The notes under the pieces were generated by a model, which saw only the letters and a list, made by a program, of their open reading frames with translations, was not told the origin of the DNA and ran no database searches. A program made the position numbers and the translations under genes. A stretch of DNA of 14,203 nt. Source: an uncultured Collinsella sp. Lineage in GTDB: Bacteria > Actinomycetota > Coriobacteriia > Coriobacteriales > Coriobacteriaceae. Positions 1-7,115 of the stretch are shown here, piece by piece; the first letter of the stretch is position 1; the number at the start of each line of letters is the position of its first letter. The stretch is from positions 1 to 14,203 of the forward strand of contig CABUTH010000035.1 in NCBI GenBank assembly GCA_902494465.1, written 5' to 3'.

Positions 1-527
1 CCCGCCGCGATGGCATCGGTGTCGGCTTTGGTCAGCCGCAACGATGCCGTGAATGAGAGGGTGGGCTGCGTGTCGTCTGCATTCGCGCCGGCGCAGCCCA
101 GGCATATACCGCCTCCTTTCTCGAATAACGCACTGTCGAAGGCGACCTTCGCTCCGTTCGCCGAGTCATCGACCGAAGCGATGTCGATGCGCAACTCTAA
201 ATTGCATGAATCGCCATCTGCATCGAGCGCAACCGAGCGCCATGTGCAGACAGCGCACCCCGCCTGGGAGCCGTTTGCCTTGTTCGAACGATTGATATCC
301 ACGACTATCGAGCCATCCGTATTACGACGAAGGCATCCCGAGGTTGAGATTGCGGCCTGTGCGATCGAAAAACGCTTGCACGCAATGGCGCTCGACGGAT
401 TTGGTGCGGAGCTTAGGGCTGATGGTAAGGAGCCTGCCATGACGGGAGTCGCCCAAGCGGCGACAGGCGTTCCGGTTGCGAGCGCGCCGCAGAGTGCGAC
501 GACGGGCAAAAGGTTCTTCGATGCCAT
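1..527 (-). CDS. Secreted Cys-rich surface protein, C-terminus cut by window edge
   Basis: The reading frame stays open from an ATG at 527 to the window edge (175 residues). An AAGGAG ribosome binding site lies at 533-538. Residues 1-31 look like a signal peptide (MASKNLLPVVALCGALATG, then AWATPVMA), so the product is probably exported. The visible mature part has seven cysteines, including two CxxC pairs (C91/C94 and C142/C145), and a beta-strand-like ending (TLSFTASLRLTK). No catalytic family is recognised. It is the last visible gene of a minus-strand operon, 18 nt after the small sortase-tail protein, and may be a second WxL-like surface component. Export is well supported; function is unknown, and any C-terminal anchor is outside the window. 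Confidence 0.75.
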   Translation of the reverse strand, partial: MASKNLLPVVALCGALATGTPVAAWATPVMAGSLPSALSSAPNPSSAIACKRFSIAQAAISTSGCLRRNTDGSIVVDINRSNKANGSQAGCAVCTWRSVALDADGDSCNLELRIDIASVDDSANGAKVAFDSALFEKGGGICLGCAGANADDTQPTLSFTASLRLTKADTDAIAA

Positions 528-545
528 GGGGTCTCCTTAGCTAAT

Positions 546-827
546 TTAGTGCGGCCTGTCCGTGTTTCGTTTCTGGCTGCGTTTGATGTGCAGACCGAGG
601 CCGGCGGTTCCCGCGCCTGCTGCCGTGGCGCCTGCTGCCAAGAGCCATCGTCTGTCGTCTGTCTGTGCCAACGGTTCCTCGCGGTTGCCGCGGTCGAGCT
701 CCGAGAGGTCGACCGTTACTTGCGTGGCGGCCTGCGCCTGTTCTTGCTGGGCAAAGGCCATGGCTGGCCCAAACGCTAGGATGCTGACGGCGGCGGCCAG
801 GGCGACGGCCTTATGCCGTGTGCGCAC
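546..827 (-). CDS. Small secreted protein with degenerate LPXTG-like sorting tail
   Basis: The product is 93 aa from a GTG start at 827. A TTG at 857 would give 103 aa, but GTG leaves a classic signal peptide: RTRHK n-region, hydrophobic core, cleavage after AFA near residue 26. The mature protein is only about 67 aa. It ends with LAQTDD (53-58), a small hydrophobic Ala/Gly-rich helix (61-81) and a basic tail (KRSQKR), which is the layout of a sortase signal. LAQTDD departs from LPXTG by Pro to Ala and by lack of Gly after Thr, so covalent wall attachment is uncertain and it may simply be membrane anchored. The GTG start overlaps the upstream gene's end by 17 nt, and the SD is weak, which suggests translational coupling. 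In Csc clusters a small LPXTG protein accompanies WxL proteins; that role here is inference. Confidence 0.7.
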   Translation of the reverse strand: MRTRHKAVALAAAVSILAFGPAMAFAQQEQAQAATQVTVDLSELDRGNREEPLAQTDDRRWLLAAGATAAGAGTAGLGLHIKRSQKRNTDRPH

Positions 828-1410
828 CGGGCTCGACCGTCCAGGTGATCGTTGCAACCTGATCGCCTTCGCCGGTTACGTGGAAGATGTCGCGCGTGAC
901 GCGGGCGACGTTTCCGCTTGTCTTGAGCTTAATTTTGTCCGTGCCGCCGGCAATGCCCTGGTAGCCCATGTCGAAGGCTGCATTCTTGGAAAGATCGAGG
1001 CCCGTCCCCTGCATTGCGGCGCTGGCGTTCTGGAGTGCGCCGTCGGGGCCGACCTTAAAGTCGATGGAGTTCTGCGCGGTTCCGGCCTTGGCGTCGGCGG
1101 CAATGGTCCAGGTGTTCATGGCGTCGATCTTCATGTTGGTGACATGGATGCCGTAGGCCGAATGATTGTCGATGGTGGTCGCGTCTTCTGAGGGGCCCTG
1201 AAGCGTGCCGTCGGCCTTGGCGACGAAGGGAATAACCGTCGGAACTTTGAACTCAACGTTGTCGATCTCGGTCCTGACCATTACTTTCGTGGTTCCAGCG
1301 CGCCCGGCTGCCAGAGCTGGCGTCGGGGCGGCGCCCATTGCGAGCGCGAGCGCGAGCCCTGCGCCCACGACGAGCGCTCTGGCTCCGTTCATGTTCCTGG
1401 TGATGTCCAT
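811..1410 (-). CDS. Secreted WxL-like surface protein
   Basis: The product is 199 aa from an ATG at 1410 with SD AAAGGAA six bases upstream. The signal peptide covers residues 1-35 (hydrophobic core LVVGAGLALALAMG, cleavage after PALAA). The mature part looks all-beta: it carries VPTVIPFVAKADGTLQGPS near 57-75, HVTNMKIDAMNTWTIAAD near 89-106, and ends with TITWTVEPG. The NTWTI and TWTV segments sit where WxL-domain proteins have their two WxL motifs, with Leu replaced by Ile and Val. WxL proteins bind peptidoglycan non-covalently and form surface complexes. The exact WxL consensus is not met, so wall binding is an inference. It sits 90 nt after the membrane-anchored protein gene in the same operon. 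Confidence 0.75.
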   Translation of the reverse strand: MDITRNMNGARALVVGAGLALALAMGAAPTPALAAGRAGTTKVMVRTEIDNVEFKVPTVIPFVAKADGTLQGPSEDATTIDNHSAYGIHVTNMKIDAMNTWTIAADAKAGTAQNSIDFKVGPDGALQNASAAMQGTGLDLSKNAAFDMGYQGIAGGTDKIKLKTSGNVARVTRDIFHVTGEGDQVATITWTVEPGAHTA

Positions 1411-1500
1411 GGTCGTTCCTTTCTATTCGCCGCGGGCCGTCCCCGCGATGATTGGACGAATGCTGGTGAATTGCGTGCGGTGCCGCGTCGGCCGAAAAAG

Positions 1501-2010
1501 CTAGTTCTCGGCTTGCTCAACCCGTACCTTGACACGTGTCGGATTGCCGTGGCTGTCGAGGGTCTTGGCATCGAGTGCCTGGATCTCGATGTATGCCTCG
1601 CCTTCTTTGATGTCGCCGGCGGGGCACGTCTCGATTGTCTTGCCGGTCTCGACCACACCGGATTCGTACATGGTCTCGTCGTTTTGGATGACGCGGAATC
1701 GCTGGGGAAATTTATTGTCTTGGACGTTTTGCACGTTGACGCGCAGCTTGCCGTCCTCCTGTAGCTGAGCGACCGGCGCGACCGAAATCGTCATCATGTT
1801 GTCGCGGACGATGGCATCGAGCTCATCTTGGATTTCTTGTCGCGATTTACCCTCTGCCGTCGTGACTGAGGCGCCCGCTTCGGGCACGGGCTGCGACTGC
1901 CAGGCGTATAGCCCTACGGCGATGAGGGCGCAGACGATAGCCAGGCAGACAACGACGAGTTTCTTGCGACGCCCCAGTCCTGCGAGGCGGGGCGGCTTCT
2001 TCGCACTCAT
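1501..2010 (-). CDS. Membrane-anchored extracellular protein, function unknown
   Basis: The product is 169 aa. A basic N-terminus (KKPPRLAGLGRRKK) precedes one transmembrane helix at about residues 18-37. This predicts a type II protein with an extracellular domain of about 130 residues. That domain starts with a short Glu/Lys-rich helix (about 52-68), followed by beta-rich sequence including MMTISVAPVAQLQEDGKLRVNV and NKFPQRFRVIQNDETMYESGVV. One Cys (in ETCPAGD) is in the extracellular part. The ATG at 2010 overlaps the upstream TGA by 4 bp (ATGA), a sign of translational coupling. No enzyme motif is visible. Its place beside WxL-like and sorting-tail proteins suggests a membrane partner of the surface complex. 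Confidence 0.75.
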   Translation of the reverse strand: MSAKKPPRLAGLGRRKKLVVVCLAIVCALIAVGLYAWQSQPVPEAGASVTTAEGKSRQEIQDELDAIVRDNMMTISVAPVAQLQEDGKLRVNVQNVQDNKFPQRFRVIQNDETMYESGVVETGKTIETCPAGDIKEGEAYIEIQALDAKTLDSHGNPTRVKVRVEQAEN

Positions 2011-2303
2011 GCGGCGTCCTTGGTGGTGTAGACACGTGCGAACGTGGACGGGTCCGCTCCAAAGAGCATGTGAAGCATCAGGCGGCGCGAGTAGATGAGC
2101 TCGTCAAAGTCGTGAGGGAGCTCGATGTCGTGGATACGCGCGATGTGGTGGGCGAGCGCCGAGAACGACTCGGGGTCGCAGATAACATCGGTGGTGACGT
2201 GGTAGACCGCCGTATCGGGGAACGCCTCTTCGTCGAAAGGCAGGAGATAGGGATCGTCGTCGACCTCGATGGCGACGCCGTACTGGGGCCAGTAATATGC
2301 CAT
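2007..2303 (-). CDS. 98-aa protein of unknown function, first gene of surface operon
   Basis: The ATG at 2303 has SD GGGAGG five bases upstream. The product is 98 aa, acidic and soluble, with no signal peptide or membrane helix. It opens with YYWPQYGVAIEVDDDPYLLP and later has VYHVTTDVICDP and a C-terminal RRLMLHMLFG helix. The strand VAIEVDDDP faintly recalls the central beta-strand of small PD-(D/E)XK-like domains found near transcription or toxin-type proteins, but a full active site cannot be traced. It is coupled to the next gene by a 4-bp ATGA overlap, so it is probably made together with the surface proteins. It looks cytoplasmic, unlike every other member of the operon. No function is assigned. 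Confidence 0.65.
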   Translation of the reverse strand: MAYYWPQYGVAIEVDDDPYLLPFDEEAFPDTAVYHVTTDVICDPESFSALAHHIARIHDIELPHDFDELIYSRRLMLHMLFGADPSTFARVYTTKDAA

Positions 2304-2649
2304 GGGAACCTCCCTGCTTCTGGGGCCAAAACTTCTATCGGTTTTGCCTGTCGACGCCGACCGTATCAGCCGCTACTTGACCAATTTCTGACCAAATGCT
2401 TGACAGATTGACATCTCCGCAGGTAAAAGGTGGCAAAAAATACTTCAACTTTTTTCGAGCGACAATCGAGCGGTCGGCGACGGCGGGGCGGTATGTGTCA
2501 AAAACATCGTCTGCCGAGGAAGCCTTGCCGTTCGCCGAATTGCACGAACGTAAAAAACGCCAATTATGGAGACGGTCTCGAACACGTCGACGAAACGATG
2601 CGGTAACATCTCCCTGCAAACACTGCAGTTAGCTAAAGGGGGAGTTCGC
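2304..2649. other. 346-bp divergent intergenic region
   Basis: This stretch separates the minus-strand surface operon from the plus-strand lactate dehydrogenase operon and should hold promoters for both. It contains four phased TGAC elements (2378-2413) and a TTGACA-type promoter candidate. It also has a short CAAAAC/GTTTTG inverted repeat (2327-2332 with 2341-2346), A/T-rich tracts near 2435-2455, a GAGAC-G-GTCTC palindrome (2569-2579) and a CTGCA/TGCAG mini-hairpin (2614-2628) just before the SD. No convincing minus-strand promoter was found. I see no RNA gene or further protein gene in it; the ATG at 2566 is in frame with the dehydrogenase but lacks an SD. Confidence 0.6.
2400..2429 (+). 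promoter_or_regulatory. Candidate promoter for the lactate dehydrogenase operon
   Basis: A consensus TTGACA at 2400-2405 is followed 18 bp later by TAAAAG (2424-2429, 4 of 6 matches to TATAAT). A second TTGACA at 2408-2413 has no good -10 at normal spacing. Transcription would start near 2436, giving a leader of about 210 nt. The -35 is strong and the -10 is mediocre, as expected for an activator-dependent promoter. Confidence 0.4.
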
Positions 2650-4251
2650 GTGTCAGCAACCATTAAACCCTTCACCGACGAGTTCGAAGAGTATGGCCGC
2701 GATGAATCTCGTGCATCGGGCGAAGCATCGAGCATCTCGTTTCCGACAACGGAAGATGAGGTCCGTGCCATTTTGGAAACGCTCCATGCCGAGCGTGTCC
2801 CGGTAACGGTTCAGGGCGCCCGAACCGGCCTTGCCGCCGGTGCCGTGCCCCACGGTGGGCATATCCTCAATACTTCCCGTATGAATCGCTACTTGGGCCT
2901 TCGCCGCGATGAACAAGGCCAATTTCTGCTGCGCGTGGAGCCGGGCGTCGTGCTGTCGGAACTGCGCAAACAGCTGGGCAAAAAGGCGCTGCCGACAGGC
3001 GGCTGGGACCAGGCGTCGCTTCGGACATACGAGGAGTTCCAGGCTGCCCCCGAGCAGTTCTTTCCCACCGACCCCACCGAGGCATCTGCCTGCCTGGGCG
3101 GTATGGCGGCGTGCAACGCCTCCGGTGCCCGCAGCTATGCCTATGGCCCCATGCGTCCGCATATCACGGGCCTTCACGTTGCGCTGGCAGATGGCGATCT
3201 GCTCGAGCTTCACCGCGGTGAGGTTTTTGCTCAGGGCCGTCGCCTGTCACTTGTGACGGTGGAAGGTCGTTCGCTTGAGCTCGATCTTCCTGACTACACC
3301 ATGCCCAAGACCAAAAATGCTTCGGGCTATTTTGTTGCGGACGATATGGACGCCATCGATCTTTTTATCGGTGCGTGCGGCACGCTCGGCGTCATTACCG
3401 AGCTCGAGATCGCCCTGCAGGCGGCACCTTCGGTCGTATGGGGCGTGAGCTGCTTTTTCGATAGCGAGGACAAGGCCGTTGCCTTTACCGATTCCGTGCG
3501 CCCGGTCCTGTCCCACGCGGCTGCTATCGAGTATTTCGATGCGGGCGCCCTGGATATCCTTCGCCGCCAGCGCGAGCAGTCGACCGCGTTTGCCTCGCTG
3601 CCGGCGCTCGACAAGGAGGCCAAGGTCTGCGTCTACGTTGAGCTCGACTGCGATGATGAAGCCCAGGCGACCGAGGAGCTGTACCACTTGGGATGGGTTT
3701 TGGAGCTTGCGGACGGGCGCGACGACGCGACCTGGGGCGCGCGCACCGAGGTCGATCGCGAGTGCCAGCGGTTCTTCCGCCATGCGGTTCCCGAGAGCGT
3801 CAACATGTTCATCGACGAGCGCCGCCGCATCGACCCCACCATTACCAAGCTGGGATCGGATATGTCGGTGCCCAATGCACGCCTTGCCGATGTCATGGCC
3901 CTCTATCGCCGCACGCTGGCCGAAAGCGGGCTTGAGTCTGCTGCCTGGGGACACATCGGGAACAACCATCTGCATGTGAACATCCTGCCGCGCGATGCGC
4001 AAGACTACCGTCGTGGTGGAGAACTCTTTGCCCAGTGGGCTTCCGAGGTCACGGCCATGGGCGGTGCCGTTTCTGCCGAGCACGGCGTCGGCAAGATCAA
4101 GGCGGGCTTCTTGGAGACGATGTACGGCCACGAGGCCATGGTCGAGTCGGCGCGTCTCAAACTTCAGCTCGATCCTGCCGGCCAGCTGGGTCGCGGCAAC
4201 CTGTTTACGGAGAAGCTCTTGGATGAACTCGTCCAGAAAGGGGGCGCGTGA
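2650..4251 (+). CDS. FAD-linked D-2-hydroxyacid (lactate/glycolate) dehydrogenase, LctD/GlcD family
   Basis: The product is 533 aa from a GTG at 2650, chosen because AAAGGGGGAG (2635-2644) lies five bases upstream; an in-frame ATG at 2566 has no SD. The N-terminal FAD_binding_4 domain shows VQGARTGLAAGA (about 54-65) and the block PTDPTEASACLGGMAACNASGARS. The C-terminal FAD-oxidase domain has GHIGNNHLHVN (His435, His440, His442) and AEHGVGK (His478), the conserved catalytic/metal-binding area. It is longer than LctD or GlcD (about 470-500 aa), with extra sequence around TGGWDQASLRTYEEFQ. EtfB and EtfA follow at once, so electrons should go to an electron-transfer flavoprotein rather than quinone. 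Lactate is the likely substrate by analogy with LctBCD; glycolate or 2-hydroxyglutarate cannot be excluded. No transposed or broken sequence is seen. Confidence 0.9.
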   Translation: MSATIKPFTDEFEEYGRDESRASGEASSISFPTTEDEVRAILETLHAERVPVTVQGARTGLAAGAVPHGGHILNTSRMNRYLGLRRDEQGQFLLRVEPGVVLSELRKQLGKKALPTGGWDQASLRTYEEFQAAPEQFFPTDPTEASACLGGMAACNASGARSYAYGPMRPHITGLHVALADGDLLELHRGEVFAQGRRLSLVTVEGRSLELDLPDYTMPKTKNASGYFVADDMDAIDLFIGACGTLGVITELEIALQAAPSVVWGVSCFFDSEDKAVAFTDSVRPVLSHAAAIEYFDAGALDILRRQREQSTAFASLPALDKEAKVCVYVELDCDDEAQATEELYHLGWVLELADGRDDATWGARTEVDRECQRFFRHAVPESVNMFIDERRRIDPTITKLGSDMSVPNARLADVMALYRRTLAESGLESAAWGHIGNNHLHVNILPRDAQDYRRGGELFAQWASEVTAMGGAVSAEHGVGKIKAGFLETMYGHEAMVESARLKLQLDPAGQLGRGNLFTEKLLDELVQKGGA

Positions 4252-4253
4252 AG

Positions 4254-5069
4254 ATGAGTGATTTCCATATGGTGGTGTGCGTCAAGGCGGTGCCCGGAAG
4301 CACCGAGGTCAAGATGGACCCCAAGACCAATACTATCGTGCGTGATGGCAAGCAGGCGGTCATTAATCCCTTCGATGCAAGTGCCCTCGAATGTGCGCTA
4401 GCGCTGAAGGACGACTTTATCGGCTTTGGCATGGACGTGCGTGTGACGGTGGTGTCGATGGGCATCCCCGCGACCGAATCGCTGCTGCGCGACTGCATCG
4501 CCCGCGGTGCCGACGACGCGCTGCTGCTGACCGACCGAGCCTTTGCGGGCGCCGATACCCTAGCCACCACCTATGCCCTCAAATGCGGCATCGAGGCACT
4601 CGATGAGGACTTTGACCTGCTCATCTGCGGCAAGATGGCAGTGGACGGCGATACGGCCCAGATCGGCCCCGAGCTGGCCGGCGCCTTTGAGATCCCCTGC
4701 GTGACCGACGTGAGCTGTGTGCAGAGCGCGGGATTTACGACGTGTGGCTCGCTGGCGCTCGTCCACGGCTGCGATGCCGGCGAGGAGACGGTGTACCTGG
4801 AGATGCCGTGTGCGATGACGACCGCCAAGGAGATTGGTCAGCTGCGCATGCCGAGTATTGCCGGTATTCGCGCGGCCGAGGATGCAGACGTGCGCGTGGC
4901 CAGCGCTGCCGACGTATACGCCGACCCTTCGCGTTGCGGCCTTGCCGGATCACCGACGCAGGTCGTGCGCTCGTTTGTGCCCGACCGTGACCAAACGTGC
5001 GAGGCCGTTGAGGGAACGGCGTCCGAGCAGGCGGTAAAACTTGCCAAGATTATCGAGGGGATGGCATAG
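4254..5069 (+). CDS. etfB: Electron transfer flavoprotein beta subunit (LctB-like)
   Basis: The product is 271 aa from the ATG at 4254, two bases after the dehydrogenase stop; AAAGGGGG ends nine bases upstream. A GTG at 4248 overlapping the stop (GTGA) is possible, but its SD spacing is only 3. EtfB hallmarks are present: VCVKAVPGSTEVKMDP at the N-terminus, INPFDASALECAL, and CGKMAVDGDTAQIGPELAG, the conserved nucleotide-binding region. EtfB pairs with EtfA and, in bifurcating complexes, carries the FAD that reacts with NAD(H). Its position between the dehydrogenase and a ferredoxin-fused EtfA supports a dedicated Ldh/Etf complex. Whether this EtfB is of the bifurcating type cannot be decided by eye. 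Confidence 0.92.
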   Translation: MSDFHMVVCVKAVPGSTEVKMDPKTNTIVRDGKQAVINPFDASALECALALKDDFIGFGMDVRVTVVSMGIPATESLLRDCIARGADDALLLTDRAFAGADTLATTYALKCGIEALDEDFDLLICGKMAVDGDTAQIGPELAGAFEIPCVTDVSCVQSAGFTTCGSLALVHGCDAGEETVYLEMPCAMTTAKEIGQLRMPSIAGIRAAEDADVRVASAADVYADPSRCGLAGSPTQVVRSFVPDRDQTCEAVEGTASEQAVKLAKIIEGMA

Positions 5070-6275
5070 ATGAGCGGGCTGATTATCGATAGCGAAGCCT
5101 GCATCGGCTGCGGTCGCTGCGTTCGCGCCTGCGCCTCGGGCGGCATTGTGGTGGAGGGCGAGCGCCCCAATCGCTGTGCCCGCGTAACCGACGGCTGTAT
5201 CCTGTGCGGCGGGTGCGTCGACGCCTGCCCCGTCAACGCCATCTCGATCGAGCGCGACGAGGCCGCCAGTGCGGTAGACCTTGACGCATATCGAGACATT
5301 TGGGTCTTCGTGCAGACTGACGAGCACGACGCCGTGGCTCCTGTGGCCTACGAGCTCATGGGCAAGGGGCGCGAGCTTGCCGATGCCCGCGGCTGCCGTC
5401 TGGCGGCACTGGTCGGCATGAGCCCCGAGGGCTCGCTCGAGGACCTCGAACACCTGGTTTGTGCCGGCGCGGACGAAGTTCTGGTCTGTCGTGACGAGCG
5501 CCTGCGTCAGAACGACGCGGAGGTCTATGCTCGCCTGATCTACGATTTGGTGGCCGAGCGCAAGCCCGAGGCCATTCTGTACGGCGCGACCGCCTTTGGT
5601 CGCGAGCTGGCGCCCGGTGTGGCCGTGCGCTTGCAGACGGGTCTTACGGCCGATTGCACGGTGCTTTCTATGGATACGGAGACGGGTCTGCTGCAGCAGA
5701 CGCGCCCGGCGTTTGGCGGCAACCTGATGGCCACCATTATCTGCCCCAACCACCGTCCTCAGATGGCAACGGTGCGCCCCGGCATCTTTAAGGCGCCCGA
5801 GTTTGACTATAGCCGCTCCGGCACGATTACCCAGGTAGTGCTTGCGGATGACGTTAAGGCCCGCGTCGAGATCTCGATTCCCGCCGAGGAGTGGGGACAG
5901 CAGGCCTCAATTGCCGATGCCGAGCGTCTGGTCGTGGTGGGCCGCGGCATCGGCTCCAAGAAGAATCTGCCCCTGATGCGAAAGCTCGCCGATGCCCTGG
6001 GTGCCGAGCTTGGTTGCACGCGTCCCATTGTGGAGGCAGGCTGGTTGGAGTATCGCCACCAAATTGGCCAGACGGGTGTATCGGTCTCGCCCAAGCTCCT
6101 CGTGAGCATCGGTGTCTCGGGTGCTATCCAGCATCTCGCCGGCATCGGTGGGGCGGAGTGCATTGTCGCCATCAATGAGGACCCGGATGCCCCCATCTTT
6201 GGTGCCGCCCAGTACAAGGTCGTCGGCGATGCCGTTGAGATCGTTGAGGAGCTGCTGGCTCAGCTCGAGTGCTAA
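5070..6275 (+). CDS. etfA: Electron transfer flavoprotein alpha subunit with N-terminal ferredoxin domain (LctC-like)
   Basis: The product is 401 aa; its ATG directly abuts the etfB TAG, with SD GAGGGG nine bases upstream. Residues 1-60 form a ferredoxin-like domain with two [4Fe-4S] motifs, C11xxC14xxC17xxxC21 and C43xxC46xxC49xxxC53P. An EtfA N-terminal domain follows. The C-terminal FAD domain carries GRGIGS (291-296), GQTG (333-336), SGAIQHLAG (350-358) and AINEDPDAPIF. The fused ferredoxin domain is known from LctC of Acetobacterium woodii and from other electron-confurcating Etfs, where it links to ferredoxin. This implies oxidation of lactate coupled to NAD+ reduction and reduced-ferredoxin consumption. 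The stop TAA (6273-6275) overlaps the convergent HD gene's stop by 4 bp. Confidence 0.92.
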   Translation: MSGLIIDSEACIGCGRCVRACASGGIVVEGERPNRCARVTDGCILCGGCVDACPVNAISIERDEAASAVDLDAYRDIWVFVQTDEHDAVAPVAYELMGKGRELADARGCRLAALVGMSPEGSLEDLEHLVCAGADEVLVCRDERLRQNDAEVYARLIYDLVAERKPEAILYGATAFGRELAPGVAVRLQTGLTADCTVLSMDTETGLLQQTRPAFGGNLMATIICPNHRPQMATVRPGIFKAPEFDYSRSGTITQVVLADDVKARVEISIPAEEWGQQASIADAERLVVVGRGIGSKKNLPLMRKLADALGAELGCTRPIVEAGWLEYRHQIGQTGVSVSPKLLVSIGVSGAIQHLAGIGGAECIVAINEDPDAPIFGAAQYKVVGDAVEIVEELLAQLEC

Positions 6276-7084
6276 GCGCTTGCCAGCCAGCGGCGCAGCT
6301 CGTCCTTAAGGCGGCTCCAGGTTGCCTGCGCGGCGGGGTCGGTAAAGGGTCGCGTAATGCCAAAGGGCGCGTCGAGCAGGCGATAGATATCGCCTTGCTC
6401 GCGCGCCAGTGCACGGCTTGCCGGATGGACGAGCTCAAACATAAAGCAGATGAGCCCCACCAGGTAGTCCGCCGGCTCGTTGCGCTCGTCACGCGCGACG
6501 CAGCGATGCTCGTCAAAGGCGGTAAGCGCCGGTGTCGAGAAGTGGCTGGCGAGAAACGTGTCCTCATCCACCTTGAGGATGGTCTCGACGGTGCTGTCGG
6601 CGATGGTGCGCATAATGTCGATCTTGTCACCATCGCGCACGATATCGCAGAAGCTCCGCGTGCGCTCGTCGAGCTGTGCGGGTAGACGGAAATCGCTGTG
6701 ATAGGCAATGCTCGCTCGGATGAGCTCATCTTCTGCCGGGTCATCGATAAAGTCGCGGATGCTCGTTACGGCGGGTGCATCGGCGGGATTCTCGCCAAAG
6801 AGGACCTCGACGCCCAGCGCCGCATGGCTCATGCTCTCGGCGTCCTTAAAGGTGTCCCAGCGCCGCAGCTGCTCAAAGCGGCCCATATCGTGTAGCAGGC
6901 CGCAAAGCCATGCCAGGTCAATACCTTCTGACGACCAGCCCTGCTCGCGCGCTACGGCATCGCATGCCTCGGCCACGTGGTACGTATGCTCGATTTTGAG
7001 CGCGATGCGTGGGTTGGTGGCGTCGTAGGCATCGGTGTAGCTTTTGAAGGCCGCGCGCGCCCGGTCTCGATCGATAGCTGTCAT
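6272..7084 (-). CDS. HD-domain phosphohydrolase
   Basis: The product is 270 aa from an ATG at 7084 with SD AGGAAG five bases upstream. HD-superfamily residues are in order: H33/H36 in EHTYHV, the H65-D66 doublet in GLLHDMGRF, H87 in MSHAAL, H129 in AYHSDF, and D151/D153 in RDGDKID. These would bind a divalent metal pair and hydrolyse a phosphoester, most often a nucleotide; the substrate cannot be told from sequence. No signal peptide, membrane helix or sensory domain is visible, so it is probably cytosolic. It is a single-gene unit, convergent with etfA and divergent from azlC. There is no terminator between it and etfA, so readthrough from either side would make antisense RNA. Confidence 0.85.
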   Translation of the reverse strand: MTAIDRDRARAAFKSYTDAYDATNPRIALKIEHTYHVAEACDAVAREQGWSSEGIDLAWLCGLLHDMGRFEQLRRWDTFKDAESMSHAALGVEVLFGENPADAPAVTSIRDFIDDPAEDELIRASIAYHSDFRLPAQLDERTRSFCDIVRDGDKIDIMRTIADSTVETILKVDEDTFLASHFSTPALTAFDEHRCVARDERNEPADYLVGLICFMFELVHPASRALAREQGDIYRLLDAPFGITRPFTDPAAQATWSRLKDELRRWLASA

Positions 7085-7115
7085 AATGACTTCCTAAAAA
7101 GTTGTGTCTTTCGAT

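Noticed and set aside
10..540. Plus-strand frame of 176 codons near the left edge
   Set aside because: The opposite strand has a start with AAGGAG, a signal peptide and a continuous open frame in line with its operon. The plus frame has none of these.
1431..1447. CGCGGG/CCCGCG hairpin between the 169-aa and 199-aa genes
   Set aside because: The stem is only 6 bp in GC-rich DNA with no T-run, so it is not a convincing terminator or regulatory site.
2566..2649. Longer N-terminus for the dehydrogenase from ATG 2566
   Set aside because: There is no SD before it, and the added residues do not resemble the family. The GTG at 2650 has a strong SD at ideal spacing.
3247..4131. Minus-strand frame of 294 codons opposite the dehydrogenase
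   Set aside because: The plus-strand frame carries the conserved FAD-oxidase motifs; the antisense product matches nothing and has no SD.
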